In this document: positions 26,601 to 33,874 of the stretch, piece by piece
Layout: the number at the start of each line of letters is the position of its first letter
Numbering within the stretch: position 1 is the first letter of the stretch
Source of the DNA: Candidatus Poribacteria bacterium
Lineage (GTDB): Bacteria; Poribacteria; WGA-4E; WGA-3G
DNA: 35,188 nucleotides
Direction of reading: 5' to 3'
Assembly: GCA_003635315.1 (NCBI GenBank)
Contig: PYJD01000035.1
Location: 1-35,188, forward strand
Notes under the pieces: generated by a model
Database searches by the model: none
The model's input: only the letters and a program-made list of their open reading frames with translations
Told to the model about the DNA's origin: nothing
Made by a program: the position numbers and the translations under genes

Positions 26601-26758
26601 GTGTTACAGAGAAGTCAGGTATCTATCGTTTGAAAAAAGGGATTTGGGAGCAATCTGTTTCTGAGATTCCTGATAGCATTAATTCTCTTGCTGTAGATGG
26701 AAAAACTTTTTATGTAGGTACGCAAAACCAAGGCATGCTTCACTATATTCTTGAATGA
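23651..26758 (+). CDS. Membrane-tethered ECF sigma factor fused to Asp-box propeller sensor (copy 4)
   Basis: This 1035-aa product is the longest of the four. The sigma regions and TM helix (about 220-239) are almost the same as copy 3. Asp-boxes: ASKDDGKTW, RSEDQGRTW, RSTDLGNTW, CSIDGGDTW, RSTDGGKSW, KTTNKGKSW, ASFDNGTNW, plus a shortened TSESGKNW. Relative to the others it has about 27 extra residues at about 857-885 ('GSFFPFPRSKPAG' and a basic helix) just before the last conserved blades, and a longer helical insert ('NVQGEFSLNQFIQIQQDL') in the common module. Ribosome site GGGAGGT lies 5 nt before ATG. It is the last gene of the array. Confidence 0.85.
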   Translation: MKNDDVELIQLFLAGDEPAFTELVKKYQKPVHALAWRKISDFHIAEDITQDTFLKVYQRLHTLKDPNHFSGWLYVITTNLCATWLRRNKKHKEQLEKAEITMTQRDTYSQHIRDDRANSITQTQREVVRKLLGKLKESERTVMTLHYLGEMKIEEISRFLGVSVSTIKTRLMRARQRLRKEETMIREALEHFQISPNLTDNIMQEVARLKPTPSGNKPLLPWTVAASTAVLIALMLGIGNQHLARFQRPYSLDVQSEMSIELVEAHIVQNLMVEPVTRKQIGNANTVGKSNIPSTNPNEDLLAAAETNGEVKDVSNRQQEWIGYERSVMAGAESLLSTPEGDLYTLTTDGHLYILNNSGEVWKHVIDISSLGNDWWGAQPHLAKWNDTLYIVLTNELYASKDDGKTWNLLHSWIEEKDWYPSELVLTEQMFYIVFQEEAFRSEDQGRTWKDMSDEFRSKPYSFIAIKNTVFAAAGIGFYRRSIDKWERLEFPIPEKVYVTSVAGTENRLYVVTKLGPDIDFQAASDGQQRTWWIFRSTDLGNTWEDITPQNAWQVKGLHPDITLIAAGETLIAMEDGMICSIDGGDTWMSPLQPDSSPKMWFGLPGVAVNDQIIYVGSEDGFQRSTDGGKSWDDVDIPIRKKSTGYVNIDRPIVYNTDGKGPTVYAKSETSVVKTTNKGKSWETIQQEIPMTATIREEQPKITSITASDNGLYAKGERLSERVELFQISKDGNTLIPIPKAPTLHSHSLKRQLHILRNNPSAFPDKSFIEVLQEDSVGAVQFFKELADLVKWNVQGEFSLNQFIQIQQDLIKRGSNGAFAVSGDTFYLEYNFKLFRWIIGERDWYDTGVEETIGLTIRKVDGSFFPFPRSKPAGILNKKQLERYRILNNFKLAALGNTVYVGKRDGKLMASFDNGTNWIDFTLALPFPVIAFNEIVFAGTAVYVATDAGVATSESGKNWRALVDADERILVMEHLAVDENILYGVTEKSGIYRLKKGIWEQSVSEIPDSINSLAVDGKTFYVGTQNQGMLHYILE
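24189..24202 (+). promoter_or_regulatory. Internal ribosome site and ATG in copy 4
   Basis: AGGAGG at 24189-24194, 5-nt spacer, in-frame ATG at 24200 (codon 184). The surrounding block differs from the other copies by one base. Confidence 0.6.
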
Positions 26759-26870
26759 TTATACCAATTCTATTTATTATTCTGTCATTCTTCGTAGGTC
26801 GGGTAGAGGTACGAAACCCATAGACGTAAATTTAAGCATTAGACTCTTTGTAGGAGAGGATTCCAATCCC
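26759..26870. repeat. Cluster of three dispersed-repeat fragments
   Basis: Directly after the stop of copy 4 come: TTATACCAATTCT (26759-26771), identical to the left end of the element at 9943; a GTAGGTCGGGT...ACGAAACCCA repeat (26794-26820); and one unit of the TGTAGGAG-GGATTCCAATCCC hairpin repeat (26848-26870). Confidence 0.5.
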
Positions 26871-26885
26871 AAATCTTAACGACTC

Positions 26886-26914
26886 TTGACTTGTAAGATA
26901 TATAGCGTTATATT
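26886..26914 (+). promoter_or_regulatory. Sigma-70 promoter of the sulfotransferase-like gene
   Basis: TTGACT (26886-26891), 17-nt spacer, TATATT (26909-26914). Start codon at 26935 leaves a very short leader (about 14 nt) with no clear Shine-Dalgarno. Confidence 0.5.
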
Positions 26915-26934
26915 ATATGTAGGTCAAGAATCAT

Positions 26935-27663
26935 ATGCGAACCCAACGAATCTGTCTCTGGTCGGGACCACGAAATGTCTCCACTGCTTTAATGTATGCC
27001 TTCGGACAACGAAGCGATACAAAAATCCTTGATGAACCGTTGTATGCACATTACTTACACGTCACGGATACCATACATCCGGTCCGTGAAAAGGTATTGG
27101 CATCTATGCAGACTGATGGCGATACAGTCATCCGTGACATTATTCTCGGTCCCTGTGAAAAGCCGGTTCTTTTTATGAAACAGATGGCACACCATCTGGT
27201 TGATATTGATAGATCGTTTATGGAAAAGACGGTTAACGTACTGCTTATCCGCAACCCCAGAGAGATGCTGCCGTCCTTAGCAAATGTTATCGGTATACCG
27301 AAAATGAAGGATACAGGATTTAATATACAGGTGGAAATATTGACAGCGTTACAGAAATTAGGACAATCCCCACCTATTTTAGATTCTCGGGAATTGCTGC
27401 TGGCACCAAAGAAGGTTTTAACGAAACTATGTGATCGATTGGATCTACCGTTTGAGGAAGCGATGCTATCGTGGGAACAAGGAGGTAATCCTGCGGATGG
27501 CGTGTGGGCACCGTATTGGTATCAGAATCTACACATGAGTGAAGGTTTCGCACCGTATCGACCGAAAACAGAACCGTTTCCAGAGTCATTAGAGGACATC
27601 TTATCGGAGTGTCAACCGTATTATAATATACTACGGGCAGATGCTATATGTGGTGAATCATAA
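26935..27663 (+). CDS. Sulfotransferase-family-like protein
   Basis: The product is 242 aa. The N-terminus RICLWSGPRNVSTALMYAFGQR is the phosphate-binding loop of a sulfotransferase-like family (5'-PSB loop, 'SGPRNxST') often annotated as 'sulfotransferase family' or, by old transfer, as branched-chain aminotransferase-like. A second conserved stretch, 'KTVNVLLIRNPREMLPSL', matches the 3'-phosphate-binding 'RdPr---S' strand. The fold is therefore a P-loop transferase using PAPS or a related donor; the acceptor is unknown. It is transcribed alone, convergent with the next operon. Confidence 0.7.
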   Translation: MRTQRICLWSGPRNVSTALMYAFGQRSDTKILDEPLYAHYLHVTDTIHPVREKVLASMQTDGDTVIRDIILGPCEKPVLFMKQMAHHLVDIDRSFMEKTVNVLLIRNPREMLPSLANVIGIPKMKDTGFNIQVEILTALQKLGQSPPILDSRELLLAPKKVLTKLCDRLDLPFEEAMLSWEQGGNPADGVWAPYWYQNLHMSEGFAPYRPKTEPFPESLEDILSECQPYYNILRADAICGES

Positions 27664-27676
27664 ATATAACACCACA

Positions 27677-28153
27677 CTACTCCTGCCGGACGAACGAATC
27701 CAAACTGTATCCTTGTCGAGATGAACCTGCAATCCATATACATACACCAGCCAATACGACATCTGCAATAACCATCTTCCAATTTGGTGTTGATACCGAT
27801 ACCCCTAAGATCTCTAATAGACTAAATAGGATATTCCCACAACCACAATCTGTTACCTGTAGGTTTTGTAATAAGACATTGACCAATGCTACTGAAAAGA
27901 TAAGAAATAGGATTGATGCAAGTATAGATGCACCTCGTGAGAAATATCCGATACCCAACCCTAATCCCACTGTAATCTCAGCAGAAACAATCAGATAGCC
28001 TACAGGTCTTATCATGACAATCGGAATGATCTGATAACTTGAAACATCAGCAACAAATGCGTTGAAACTTGTCAGTTTGCTAATTCCGGCGGAAAAGAGA
28101 ATTATTCCTATAAAAACCCTTAGAATAGTTATCCACCACAGTGATATATTCAT
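27677..28153 (-). CDS. MauE/DoxX-type redox-associated membrane protein
   Basis: The product is about 158 aa from ATG 28153, which overlaps the rhodanese stop as ATGA; an upstream in-frame start at 28186 would overlap it by 37 bp and is less likely. There are four hydrophobic segments: ILRVFIGIILFSAGISKL (with the family 'F---G-sKl' motif), 'VGYLIVSAEITVGLGLGIGYF', 'ASILASILFLIFSVALVNVLL' and 'MVIADVVLAGVCIWIAG'. The Cys pair in 'VTDCGCGN' after helix 3 is typical of MauE/DoxX-like proteins linked to thiol-disulfide chemistry. It is the last gene of the minus-strand operon and pairs naturally with the rhodanese before it. Confidence 0.75.
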   Translation of the reverse strand: MNISLWWITILRVFIGIILFSAGISKLTSFNAFVADVSSYQIIPIVMIRPVGYLIVSAEITVGLGLGIGYFSRGASILASILFLIFSVALVNVLLQNLQVTDCGCGNILFSLLEILGVSVSTPNWKMVIADVVLAGVCIWIAGSSRQGYSLDSFVRQE

Positions 28154-28653
28154 TCTGTTTCCAGTGGATATCCTAACGCATGCCAACCTCTTAACCCGCG
28201 TGGGAAAAACTTCACGTTGATATATCCCTGACCTAAAAGCATATTCATCAATTGGTAGGCGTTAGGACATTCAACGCTGCCACAATATGTAATCAGATAT
28301 GTTTCTTTATTAGTAGGTAATTCGGATATTGTGGATTTTACCCGGTTTATAGGTACATTTACTGCCCTGGGAATATGCCCGCGTTTGAAACTGGCTGCCG
28401 AACGCGTATCTACGAAGATAGCATCCCCTTTTTTCCAAATCAGGTGGACTGCCGGAAAATCTACTTGACGGGTTGAATTGGATGGATAGGGTGTGGTGTC
28501 TGAAAGTAGACCTAATCCATCCACACCCCAAAGGGTTAATGCACCGACCCAAATCCACACACAAACGACTACGAATTCGTGAAAGGTTTTTCGTTGTGTT
28601 TTCTGCTTATGGATGTTTTGAGGGGCACCATGTGGATTGTTATGGATACGCAA
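28150..28653 (-). CDS. Membrane-anchored rhodanese-domain protein
   Basis: The product is 167 aa. The N-terminal TM segment is at about 27-48 (FVVVCVWIWVGALTLWGV). The rhodanese domain is at about 70-165: 'GDAIFVDTRSAASFKRGHIPRAVNVPI' followed by the active-site strand 'YLITYCGSVECPNA', where the first Cys is the expected sulfur acceptor. It is probably periplasmic. The start is TTG at 28653: a strong AGAGGAG lies just upstream, overlapping the last codons of the preceding gene, and no ATG fits better. There are 4 bp between the genes. It forms a translationally coupled pair with the MauE/DoxX-like gene. Confidence 0.8.
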   Translation of the reverse strand: MRIHNNPHGAPQNIHKQKTQRKTFHEFVVVCVWIWVGALTLWGVDGLGLLSDTTPYPSNSTRQVDFPAVHLIWKKGDAIFVDTRSAASFKRGHIPRAVNVPINRVKSTISELPTNKETYLITYCGSVECPNAYQLMNMLLGQGYINVKFFPRGLRGWHALGYPLETE

Positions 28654-28657
28654 GGGT

Positions 28658-29374
28658 TTATCTCCTCTTGAGTTGTGACCACAGGGATGTCACTTTAACC
28701 TCTGGCGTAACATATAGTCCAGAAAGAGTGAAGGAATCAACCCACCCATCAGCTTCCCATTCGTTTGCGATATTTATCCCCTCCACGACAAAACCAATAA
28801 TCTCTATTCTACTGAAGTTCTTATCCCGATATTTCGTTCTGAATTCACCATCAGTGAACAGCAGAAAATTACCGGAATGGAAATGAAGCTCCATTGTATT
28901 TAAAACATCGGTATCCCATCGTATACGTGGTTCACGCGACAATCGATATTGAAACGGATGGCTTGTCCCCTTTCCATTAAAACGGCGTGCTCTGATTTCA
29001 TTCGGAAAGAAAACATAGTAAAATGGATCTTCGTCTGCAGTCTCAGGAAACTGGCGTCCTACGCAAAACCCAAAACGGAGTTTGTCTCCACCAAAATCCT
29101 CTATTTTCACGGTAAAATCTCTATATGGACCCGGTATTGCAGTGAATTGGAATAGATCATAAGCGATTTCCCAGTCTCGGTTAACATGAATACGTAAGAA
29201 TCCATCTTCAACCTTCCATACATTATCATTTCCAACGATGTTCCATGCTTCTGGATTCGGTGCGTCAAAATCATCGCGCCATGTTTCTAAAGATGCAGGT
29301 ATGGTCATTCCAATTGAAATGAGGATTATGATTAGTGTTGAAATAGGTTGTCTTATTTTATTTTCCATATACAT
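28658..29374 (-). CDS. Secreted LamG/concanavalin-like protein of unknown role (paralogue A)
   Basis: The product is 238 aa. Residues about 10-28 form a signal peptide. The mature part starts WRDDFDAPNPEAWNIVGND, with 'WKVEDGFLRI', 'LELHFHSGNFLLFTDGE'-like strands and 'IEIIGFVVEG'. The arrangement 'DDFd---l--W------W-v-dG-L' is common in jelly-roll domains of the DUF1080/LamG type. It is clearly paralogous to the product of 30155-30841 along its whole length, sharing GPYxxxTxxxEDxGxDxLRFG and 'GWVxxxTxSGLxVTPxxKxTxxW'. Start could be the second Met (29368). No catalytic residues recognised. Confidence 0.65.
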   Translation of the reverse strand: MYMENKIRQPISTLIIILISIGMTIPASLETWRDDFDAPNPEAWNIVGNDNVWKVEDGFLRIHVNRDWEIAYDLFQFTAIPGPYRDFTVKIEDFGGDKLRFGFCVGRQFPETADEDPFYYVFFPNEIRARRFNGKGTSHPFQYRLSREPRIRWDTDVLNTMELHFHSGNFLLFTDGEFRTKYRDKNFSRIEIIGFVVEGINIANEWEADGWVDSFTLSGLYVTPEVKVTSLWSQLKRR

Positions 29375-29396
29375 TCCTACAACAGGATAGCCTTAT

Positions 29397-30152
29397 TCAA
29401 CGAACATCAGCATCAATTCTAATGCAATCGTACCACCGTAGTGTTCTTCTTCCTTTTCGACTCAACACGCCAATTTTCCGCTCAATAGGTCTACCGAAAT
29501 CGCCATCTCTCTGTTTTAAGACATTCCAATCAGGAGGAAACCATGTTCGTAATGTTTTGCAGTTGACTTCAAGGCTTTCGCCTTGCCATCCGCCAATTTT
29601 ATAGTACATGGGACAGACCCATCGCTCATTACCACGCGCATACCGCCGCCATCCCATCACAGACGCTTGTGCTCGGATGATGTTCCCATCTCGCCAATGA
29701 CGTTCAATTCCACTCCACGGGTAACCTGTTGTTCCACTTCCTGGATTTATTTCACTCCATCCAAGGTCATCGTTAAGCGTGATAATGGATTCATTTGTTC
29801 CCCATGGCGTTTTGTCTGAACTAAAAACCCATTTTTGGCGTCGATACCAATGTAATGCCCCGCGAATAGAGGATTTTGAAACTACAGCATTCTCAATTGT
29901 CTCGACAATATCAAAAAAACCTCTATTATTGTAAAGGTTATGCACCCCTTCACATAAGGTTAGAGAACTGACTTCCGGACCGAACCATTTTCTATCTTTT
30001 CCAGGCGTTCTATAATATCTTCCCGAAGCAGCAGGGTCGGCACGTTCTCCTGGATTCAGTTTTGCCCCTGCGAACTTCGTCCAAGATATAACACCTATGA
30101 CAATGATGAGTAATAATATATTTAATAGCAGATCTAAATTTTTCCGTAGCAT
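29397..30152 (-). CDS. Membrane-anchored protein of unknown function
   Basis: The product is about 251 aa from ATG 30152, which lies 2 nt after the stop of the preceding gene; a TTG at 30176 is the alternative. One N-terminal hydrophobic helix (LDLLLNILLLIIVIGVISW) is followed by a polar, Trp/Tyr/Arg-rich body, e.g. 'ASGRYYRTPGKDRKWFGPEV', 'NLYNNRGFFDIVETIENA' and 'GWSEINPGSGTTGYPWSGIE'. I do not recognise a family. Its place between two paralogous secreted jelly-roll proteins, in a compact operon with rhodanese and MauE/DoxX, suggests an envelope role. Confidence 0.65.
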   Translation of the reverse strand: MLRKNLDLLLNILLLIIVIGVISWTKFAGAKLNPGERADPAASGRYYRTPGKDRKWFGPEVSSLTLCEGVHNLYNNRGFFDIVETIENAVVSKSSIRGALHWYRRQKWVFSSDKTPWGTNESIITLNDDLGWSEINPGSGTTGYPWSGIERHWRDGNIIRAQASVMGWRRYARGNERWVCPMYYKIGGWQGESLEVNCKTLRTWFPPDWNVLKQRDGDFGRPIERKIGVLSRKGRRTLRWYDCIRIDADVR

Positions 30153-30154
30153 TC

Positions 30155-30841
30155 TTATTTTTTTAGGTGTCCCCAAATTGTTGTTAGTTTTCTTTTCGGT
30201 GTAACGGGAAGTCCAGAAATAGTTATCTTATTTACCCATCCTTCTCCTGTACTTTTCATATCTGTCACATATCCGATTAGCACAAATCCGATAATATCAA
30301 GATACAATAAGTTCTCGTCCCTAAAGTCCATGCGTGATTCACCATCACCTATCAGTTGAAACCTACCGGTGTCAAAGTGCAATTCCATCAGTGCCAATGC
30401 GTCTGTTCCCCACCGTTTACCGGGACTTGGAAACACGTTTCTGTCTCTTGCAGTCTGCATATCGTTAGTAAAAAATAGGTAATACCCGGTTTCTTCTATT
30501 TCCCCCTGGTCGTTTAGGAAATGTTTTCCGAGTGCAATACCAAATCGTAATTCATCTGCTCCGATATCTTCGGCACGTATAGTAAGGTTATGGTAGGGAC
30601 CTTGAATTTCTATAAATTGGTATAGCTCAAATATAGTTTGCCACTGTTTCTGTGTTTTAATTTCTGTCCGTAGAAATCCTTCCTCAATGTGCCATATAGA
30701 ATCGCTTCCAAGCAATTGCCATTCATCTTCTAACTCTTGCGTAAAGTCAGTTTGATATGTTACGGGATATACTGTACAAGGAAGTACGAGGATAATACAG
30801 ATTGAAGTGAATATTTTCAAAAAGTGGGAAATGATTTTCAT
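30155..30841 (-). CDS. Secreted LamG/concanavalin-like protein of unknown role (paralogue B)
   Basis: The product is 228 aa, the first gene of the minus-strand operon. The signal peptide is at about residues 5-25 (FLKIFTSICIILVLPCTVYP). The body, 'YQTDFTQELEDEWQLLGSDSIWHIEEGFLRTEI', followed by 'IQGPYHNLTIRAEDIGADELRFGIALGKHF', matches paralogue A almost strand by strand. It lacks the short 'RARRFNGKGT' loop of A. Substrate unknown. The tandem hairpin-repeat array begins 20 bp upstream of its start, so any promoter must lie within or beyond the repeats. Confidence 0.65.
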   Translation of the reverse strand: MKIISHFLKIFTSICIILVLPCTVYPVTYQTDFTQELEDEWQLLGSDSIWHIEEGFLRTEIKTQKQWQTIFELYQFIEIQGPYHNLTIRAEDIGADELRFGIALGKHFLNDQGEIEETGYYLFFTNDMQTARDRNVFPSPGKRWGTDALALMELHFDTGRFQLIGDGESRMDFRDENLLYLDIIGFVLIGYVTDMKSTGEGWVNKITISGLPVTPKRKLTTIWGHLKK

Positions 30842-30861
30842 GTTACAGTATGAATCCTATA

Positions 30862-31407
30862 TTCTGTAGGCGGGGATTCCAATCCCCGATTCTTACATCT
30901 CTTCTGTAGGAGGGGATTCCAATCCACGATTCTTACATCTCTTCTGTAGGAGGGGATTCCAATCCCCGATTCTTACATCTCTTCTGTAGAAGAGAATTCC
31001 GACCCACGATTCTTACATCTCTTCTGTAGGAGGGGATTCCGATCCACGATTCTTACATCTCTTCTGTAGGAGGGGATTCCGATCCACGATCCTCTCTTCT
31101 GTAGGAGGGGATTCCAATCCCGATTCTTACATCTCTTCTGTAGAAGAGAATTCCGACCCACGATTCTTTCATTTCTTCTGTAGGAGGGGATTCCGATCCA
31201 CGATCCTCTCTTCTGTAGGAAAGAATTCCGACCCACGATTCTTTCATTTCTTCTGTAGGAGGGGATTCCGATCCACGATTCTTACATCTCTTCTGTAGGA
31301 GGGGATTCCAATCCCCGATTCTTACATCTCTTCTGTAGGAAAGAATTCCAATCCCCGATTCTTTCATTTCTTCTGTAGGAGGGGATTCCGATCCCCGATC
31401 CTTACAT
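30862..31407. repeat. Tandem array of 14 units of a 40-bp hairpin repeat
   Basis: There are fourteen units, with GTAG(G/A) at 30866, 30906, 30946, 30986, 31026, 31066, 31101, 31140, 31180, 31215, 31255, 31295, 31335 and 31375. Period is 40 bp with a few 35- or 39-bp units. The core of a unit is GTAGGAGGGGATTCC(A/G)ATCC, and intact units contain a palindrome (GGGGATT-CC-AATCCCC). Variant units (GTAGAAGAGAATTCCGACCC, GTAGGAAAGAATTCC) alternate with it. There are no unique spacers, so it is not CRISPR. The rightmost unit supplies the last codons of the gene at 31364-33496. Confidence 0.9.
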
Positions 31408-33496
31408 TAAATTGTGTACCATCGGATTTCCCTATATAAATCCGTTGAATATGACCACTACAATAAGGGATTGTAACCTTTTTCTGAATCTGAACGCGTT
31501 GATAAGTTTCTAAATCCCGATCGAATTCCGCTTGCATAACACGAATGTATAATTCATAAGACGTTTGCGTCAGATTTGCAAACGAAAACTTGCCTTCGGC
31601 ATCTGTCTCTGTTTCAAAACGATCTAATGTTAAGGACATATCGTATCGACTCAATTCCCACGGATACCACGAACGCGATACTACCGCATTTTGTATAGGT
31701 TTACCTGTATCTGTCCATAGCAATTGTCCCTTTATTCCCACCGTTGATTTATCCGCTACGATAAATACGTCCTCACCGTTCTCCGATGCTTTTACATCTG
31801 CTGCAGTTGCTGCAATGCCATCACCAATTAGACAAACTGTATACTGTTCTTCAAATAATCCATCTATAAGAAAGGTCTGTTCCGTAATAGGAAATCGTTT
31901 AGACATTAGCGGTTTGTTCAAAGCTAACGGGTTAAGTGTTGGAGCCATTTTTGTATTCTGATTGAATACTTTAACCTCATAGTATCTATCTGACGAAATC
32001 TTTTTCGGAAGAATAACCCGTCCTTTAATAGCATACCCTTTTTGTAAGATAATAATCAACGGATCTTTTTCAAAGGTAAGTTCTGGATATACTCTTTTAA
32101 GATAACCCTTTTTTGACACTTCAAGCAATATGCGTTGTGTCGTTGTATTAAATAGCTGCATAGTGAAATTTCCGTCAGAATCCGTTTGTTTCTTGGAAAG
32201 GAGAATGTTATGTGCGTAAGGGTTATCGGTACGGTGTACAGCATAAAGATGTACCCCTGTTATCGGTTGTTGCTGTGTATCAACAACATTACCGCGTAAT
32301 GCTTTCAGTTTTGGTAAACGGATTTTAAGGGGTTTATTGCTTTGAGGGGTAACGGAGTCTATGAGACCAATAATAACATCATTCTGTGTAACCTTCAAAC
32401 TGTAGTTAATTGGATGGAGTTCAGAGAAGAGAAATCTCCCATGTGCATCGGTGTAAACGGTATGTTCAGGTTGGGCAGCAGCCCGAAAAAAATTGCCAGA
32501 TTTATTGTGCATCTTTAACTGTACTGTAAGTCCTTCAAGGTTATATCTTTTTCCTGAATTCAAAACGGTGCCTTGTAATGAAAGATACGGGTTTAAATTT
32601 AGATCCCCTAATATATAATCTTCTTTATTTGGTGACATCTCCCACTGCCAACGTTTTGTCTGATACTGCGGATGCGACGCTATTACCGTGAATGCATAGT
32701 AGATATCCGACTCATTCGGTGTTGTGATTTGGAATTCTCCGTTTATATCTGTCTCAGTATCATGTAGGAATTGTCCATCAGGATATATGCTATCGCTTTT
32801 TTCTGATGCTATACTGACATAAACATTCGAGACAGGCTGTCCGTTTTTCGCATCAACGATCCGACCATGAATAGAAGCACCGGGTTTCAGATAGATCTCA
32901 ACACCATTATAGTGGTTATCAGCATAGAGGTTTATAACTGGTGAATCTTGCCTTGAGAAAACGAACCCATCAAACGCATCAATGACTTTGTAACGTCCGG
33001 GTAGAAGATTCTCTATTTGGAAATATCCATTGGATACCTCACCATCGTAGATTTGATCTGTTCGATCACCGTCGATTGTGAGAAGGACAACCTTTATAGA
33101 GCTTGTAATAGGAATAGGATGTTTATTGTTAGAATCCAGTAGTAAACCTGAGATGCGTGCTTTCCCATCAATCACGAAATCAATTCTGTTTTTGGATTTT
33201 TCCCTAACGATAACTTCGCGTTGGGTGAGTAACGTGCTATCGTATCGAACTTTCACCTTCCAAGTGCCGGCAGGGAGGTCTGTAAGCGTAAACTGTCCTC
33301 CAGAATTGGTTGTCGTGGCGTATGTTATATTGTCTATTGGTGAAACAGTTGAAATGGTGTAATTGGGAAGCGGGTTATTTTGTCTATCTGTAACCTGTCC
33401 GTGAACTGTATAAGTTTCTTGGGATTGGGAAATGGCAGATGGGATTCCAATACATAATAAGAATAGGACGGTATAGATTAGGATGGTGTTGTGCAT
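31364..33496 (-). CDS. Large secreted protein with about seven carboxypeptidase-regulatory-like domains
   Basis: The product is 710 aa. The signal peptide at about 5-23 ends 'PSAISQSQ'. Successive Ig/prealbumin-like units start VHGQVTDRQNNPLPNYTI, 'ISGLLLDSNNKHPIPI', 'IHGRIVDAKNGQPVSNVYVSI', LQGTVLNSGKRYNLEGL, 'LRGNVVDTQQQPITGVHLYA', IKGRVILPKK and 'IKGQLLWTDTGKPIQNAVV', each followed by 'TDxxGxFxxxxLxxxxY' strands. This is the carboxypeptidase-regulatory-like fold used as spacer or adhesion modules on the cell surface. No enzyme domain is present. The last 11 residues (IGDRNPLLQKK) are encoded by the first repeat unit of the adjoining array, so the original C-terminus has been replaced or extended. 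Confidence 0.8.
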   Translation of the reverse strand: MHNTILIYTVLFLLCIGIPSAISQSQETYTVHGQVTDRQNNPLPNYTISTVSPIDNITYATTTNSGGQFTLTDLPAGTWKVKVRYDSTLLTQREVIVREKSKNRIDFVIDGKARISGLLLDSNNKHPIPITSSIKVVLLTIDGDRTDQIYDGEVSNGYFQIENLLPGRYKVIDAFDGFVFSRQDSPVINLYADNHYNGVEIYLKPGASIHGRIVDAKNGQPVSNVYVSIASEKSDSIYPDGQFLHDTETDINGEFQITTPNESDIYYAFTVIASHPQYQTKRWQWEMSPNKEDYILGDLNLNPYLSLQGTVLNSGKRYNLEGLTVQLKMHNKSGNFFRAAAQPEHTVYTDAHGRFLFSELHPINYSLKVTQNDVIIGLIDSVTPQSNKPLKIRLPKLKALRGNVVDTQQQPITGVHLYAVHRTDNPYAHNILLSKKQTDSDGNFTMQLFNTTTQRILLEVSKKGYLKRVYPELTFEKDPLIIILQKGYAIKGRVILPKKISSDRYYEVKVFNQNTKMAPTLNPLALNKPLMSKRFPITEQTFLIDGLFEEQYTVCLIGDGIAATAADVKASENGEDVFIVADKSTVGIKGQLLWTDTGKPIQNAVVSRSWYPWELSRYDMSLTLDRFETETDAEGKFSFANLTQTSYELYIRVMQAEFDRDLETYQRVQIQKKVTIPYCSGHIQRIYIGKSDGTQFNVRIGDRNPLLQKK

Positions 33497-33548
33497 GTGG
33501 TTTAGGGATTGATGACATAAGATAACAAAACGTTAAAGCACAGAAAAC

Positions 33549-33842
33549 TTAGGAAACAGGTCCGCCAGCAGTGCCACCTGTTGGTCGGATAGGTTCTGAT
33601 CGAATAGAAGTTTCATCTGTGTAAACGACCATCTGCGATTTTTCTTTGTCCGCAGCGTAAGCAAAACAGGCGCGAATATCCGTCTCGGTCAACTCGGGAA
33701 AATCGTGAAGCACTTCCGCTACTGTCATACCCGATGCCAAGTATTCAAAGACATCGTAAACAGTGATCCGCATTCCCCGAATACACGGCTGTCCGCTGCG
33801 TTTCCCCGGTTCAATGGTAATAATATCTCTATAGTCGTTCAT
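33549..33842 (-). CDS. DUF433 antitoxin-like protein, no toxin partner beside it
   Basis: The product is about 97 aa from ATG 33842, preceded by AGGAAGAGG; a TTG at 33863 is less likely. Core: 'IITIEPGKRSGQPCIRGMRITVYDVFEYLASGMTVAEVLHDFPELTETDIRACFAYAADKE' in overlapping segments, the DUF433 helix-turn-helix domain found in VapB-type antitoxins. In most loci it is followed by a PIN-like (DUF5615) toxin; here the next gene is the large secreted protein, with no toxin. The C-terminal about 28 residues ('RSEPIRPTGGTAGGPVS') extend beyond the usual end and are encoded partly by a small inverted repeat (33555-33561 / 33576-33582). Confidence 0.8.
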   Translation of the reverse strand: MNDYRDIITIEPGKRSGQPCIRGMRITVYDVFEYLASGMTVAEVLHDFPELTETDIRACFAYAADKEKSQMVVYTDETSIRSEPIRPTGGTAGGPVS

Positions 33843-33874
33843 GGTATCGACCTCTTCCTGCAAATAGTTAAGAA

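Noticed and set aside
13504..26758. Interpretation of the Asp-box proteins as secreted sialidases
   Set aside because: Asp-boxes alone do not show sialidase activity; no signal peptide precedes them, the N-terminus is a sigma factor, and the catalytic arginine triad/FRIP motif was not seen.
28310..28886. Overlapping ORFs on both strands across the rhodanese gene
   Set aside because: The rhodanese frame has a clear domain and ribosome site; the others have neither.
30973..31367. Two minus-strand ORFs encoding repeated 'NPLLQKR' / 'ESPPTEEM' peptides
   Set aside because: They are translations of the 40-bp tandem repeat; the absence of stops follows from the repeated unit, and no ribosome site or protein-like composition supports them.
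30862..31407. Possible CRISPR array
   Set aside because: Units follow each other directly with a 40-bp period; there are no unique spacers and no cas genes nearby.
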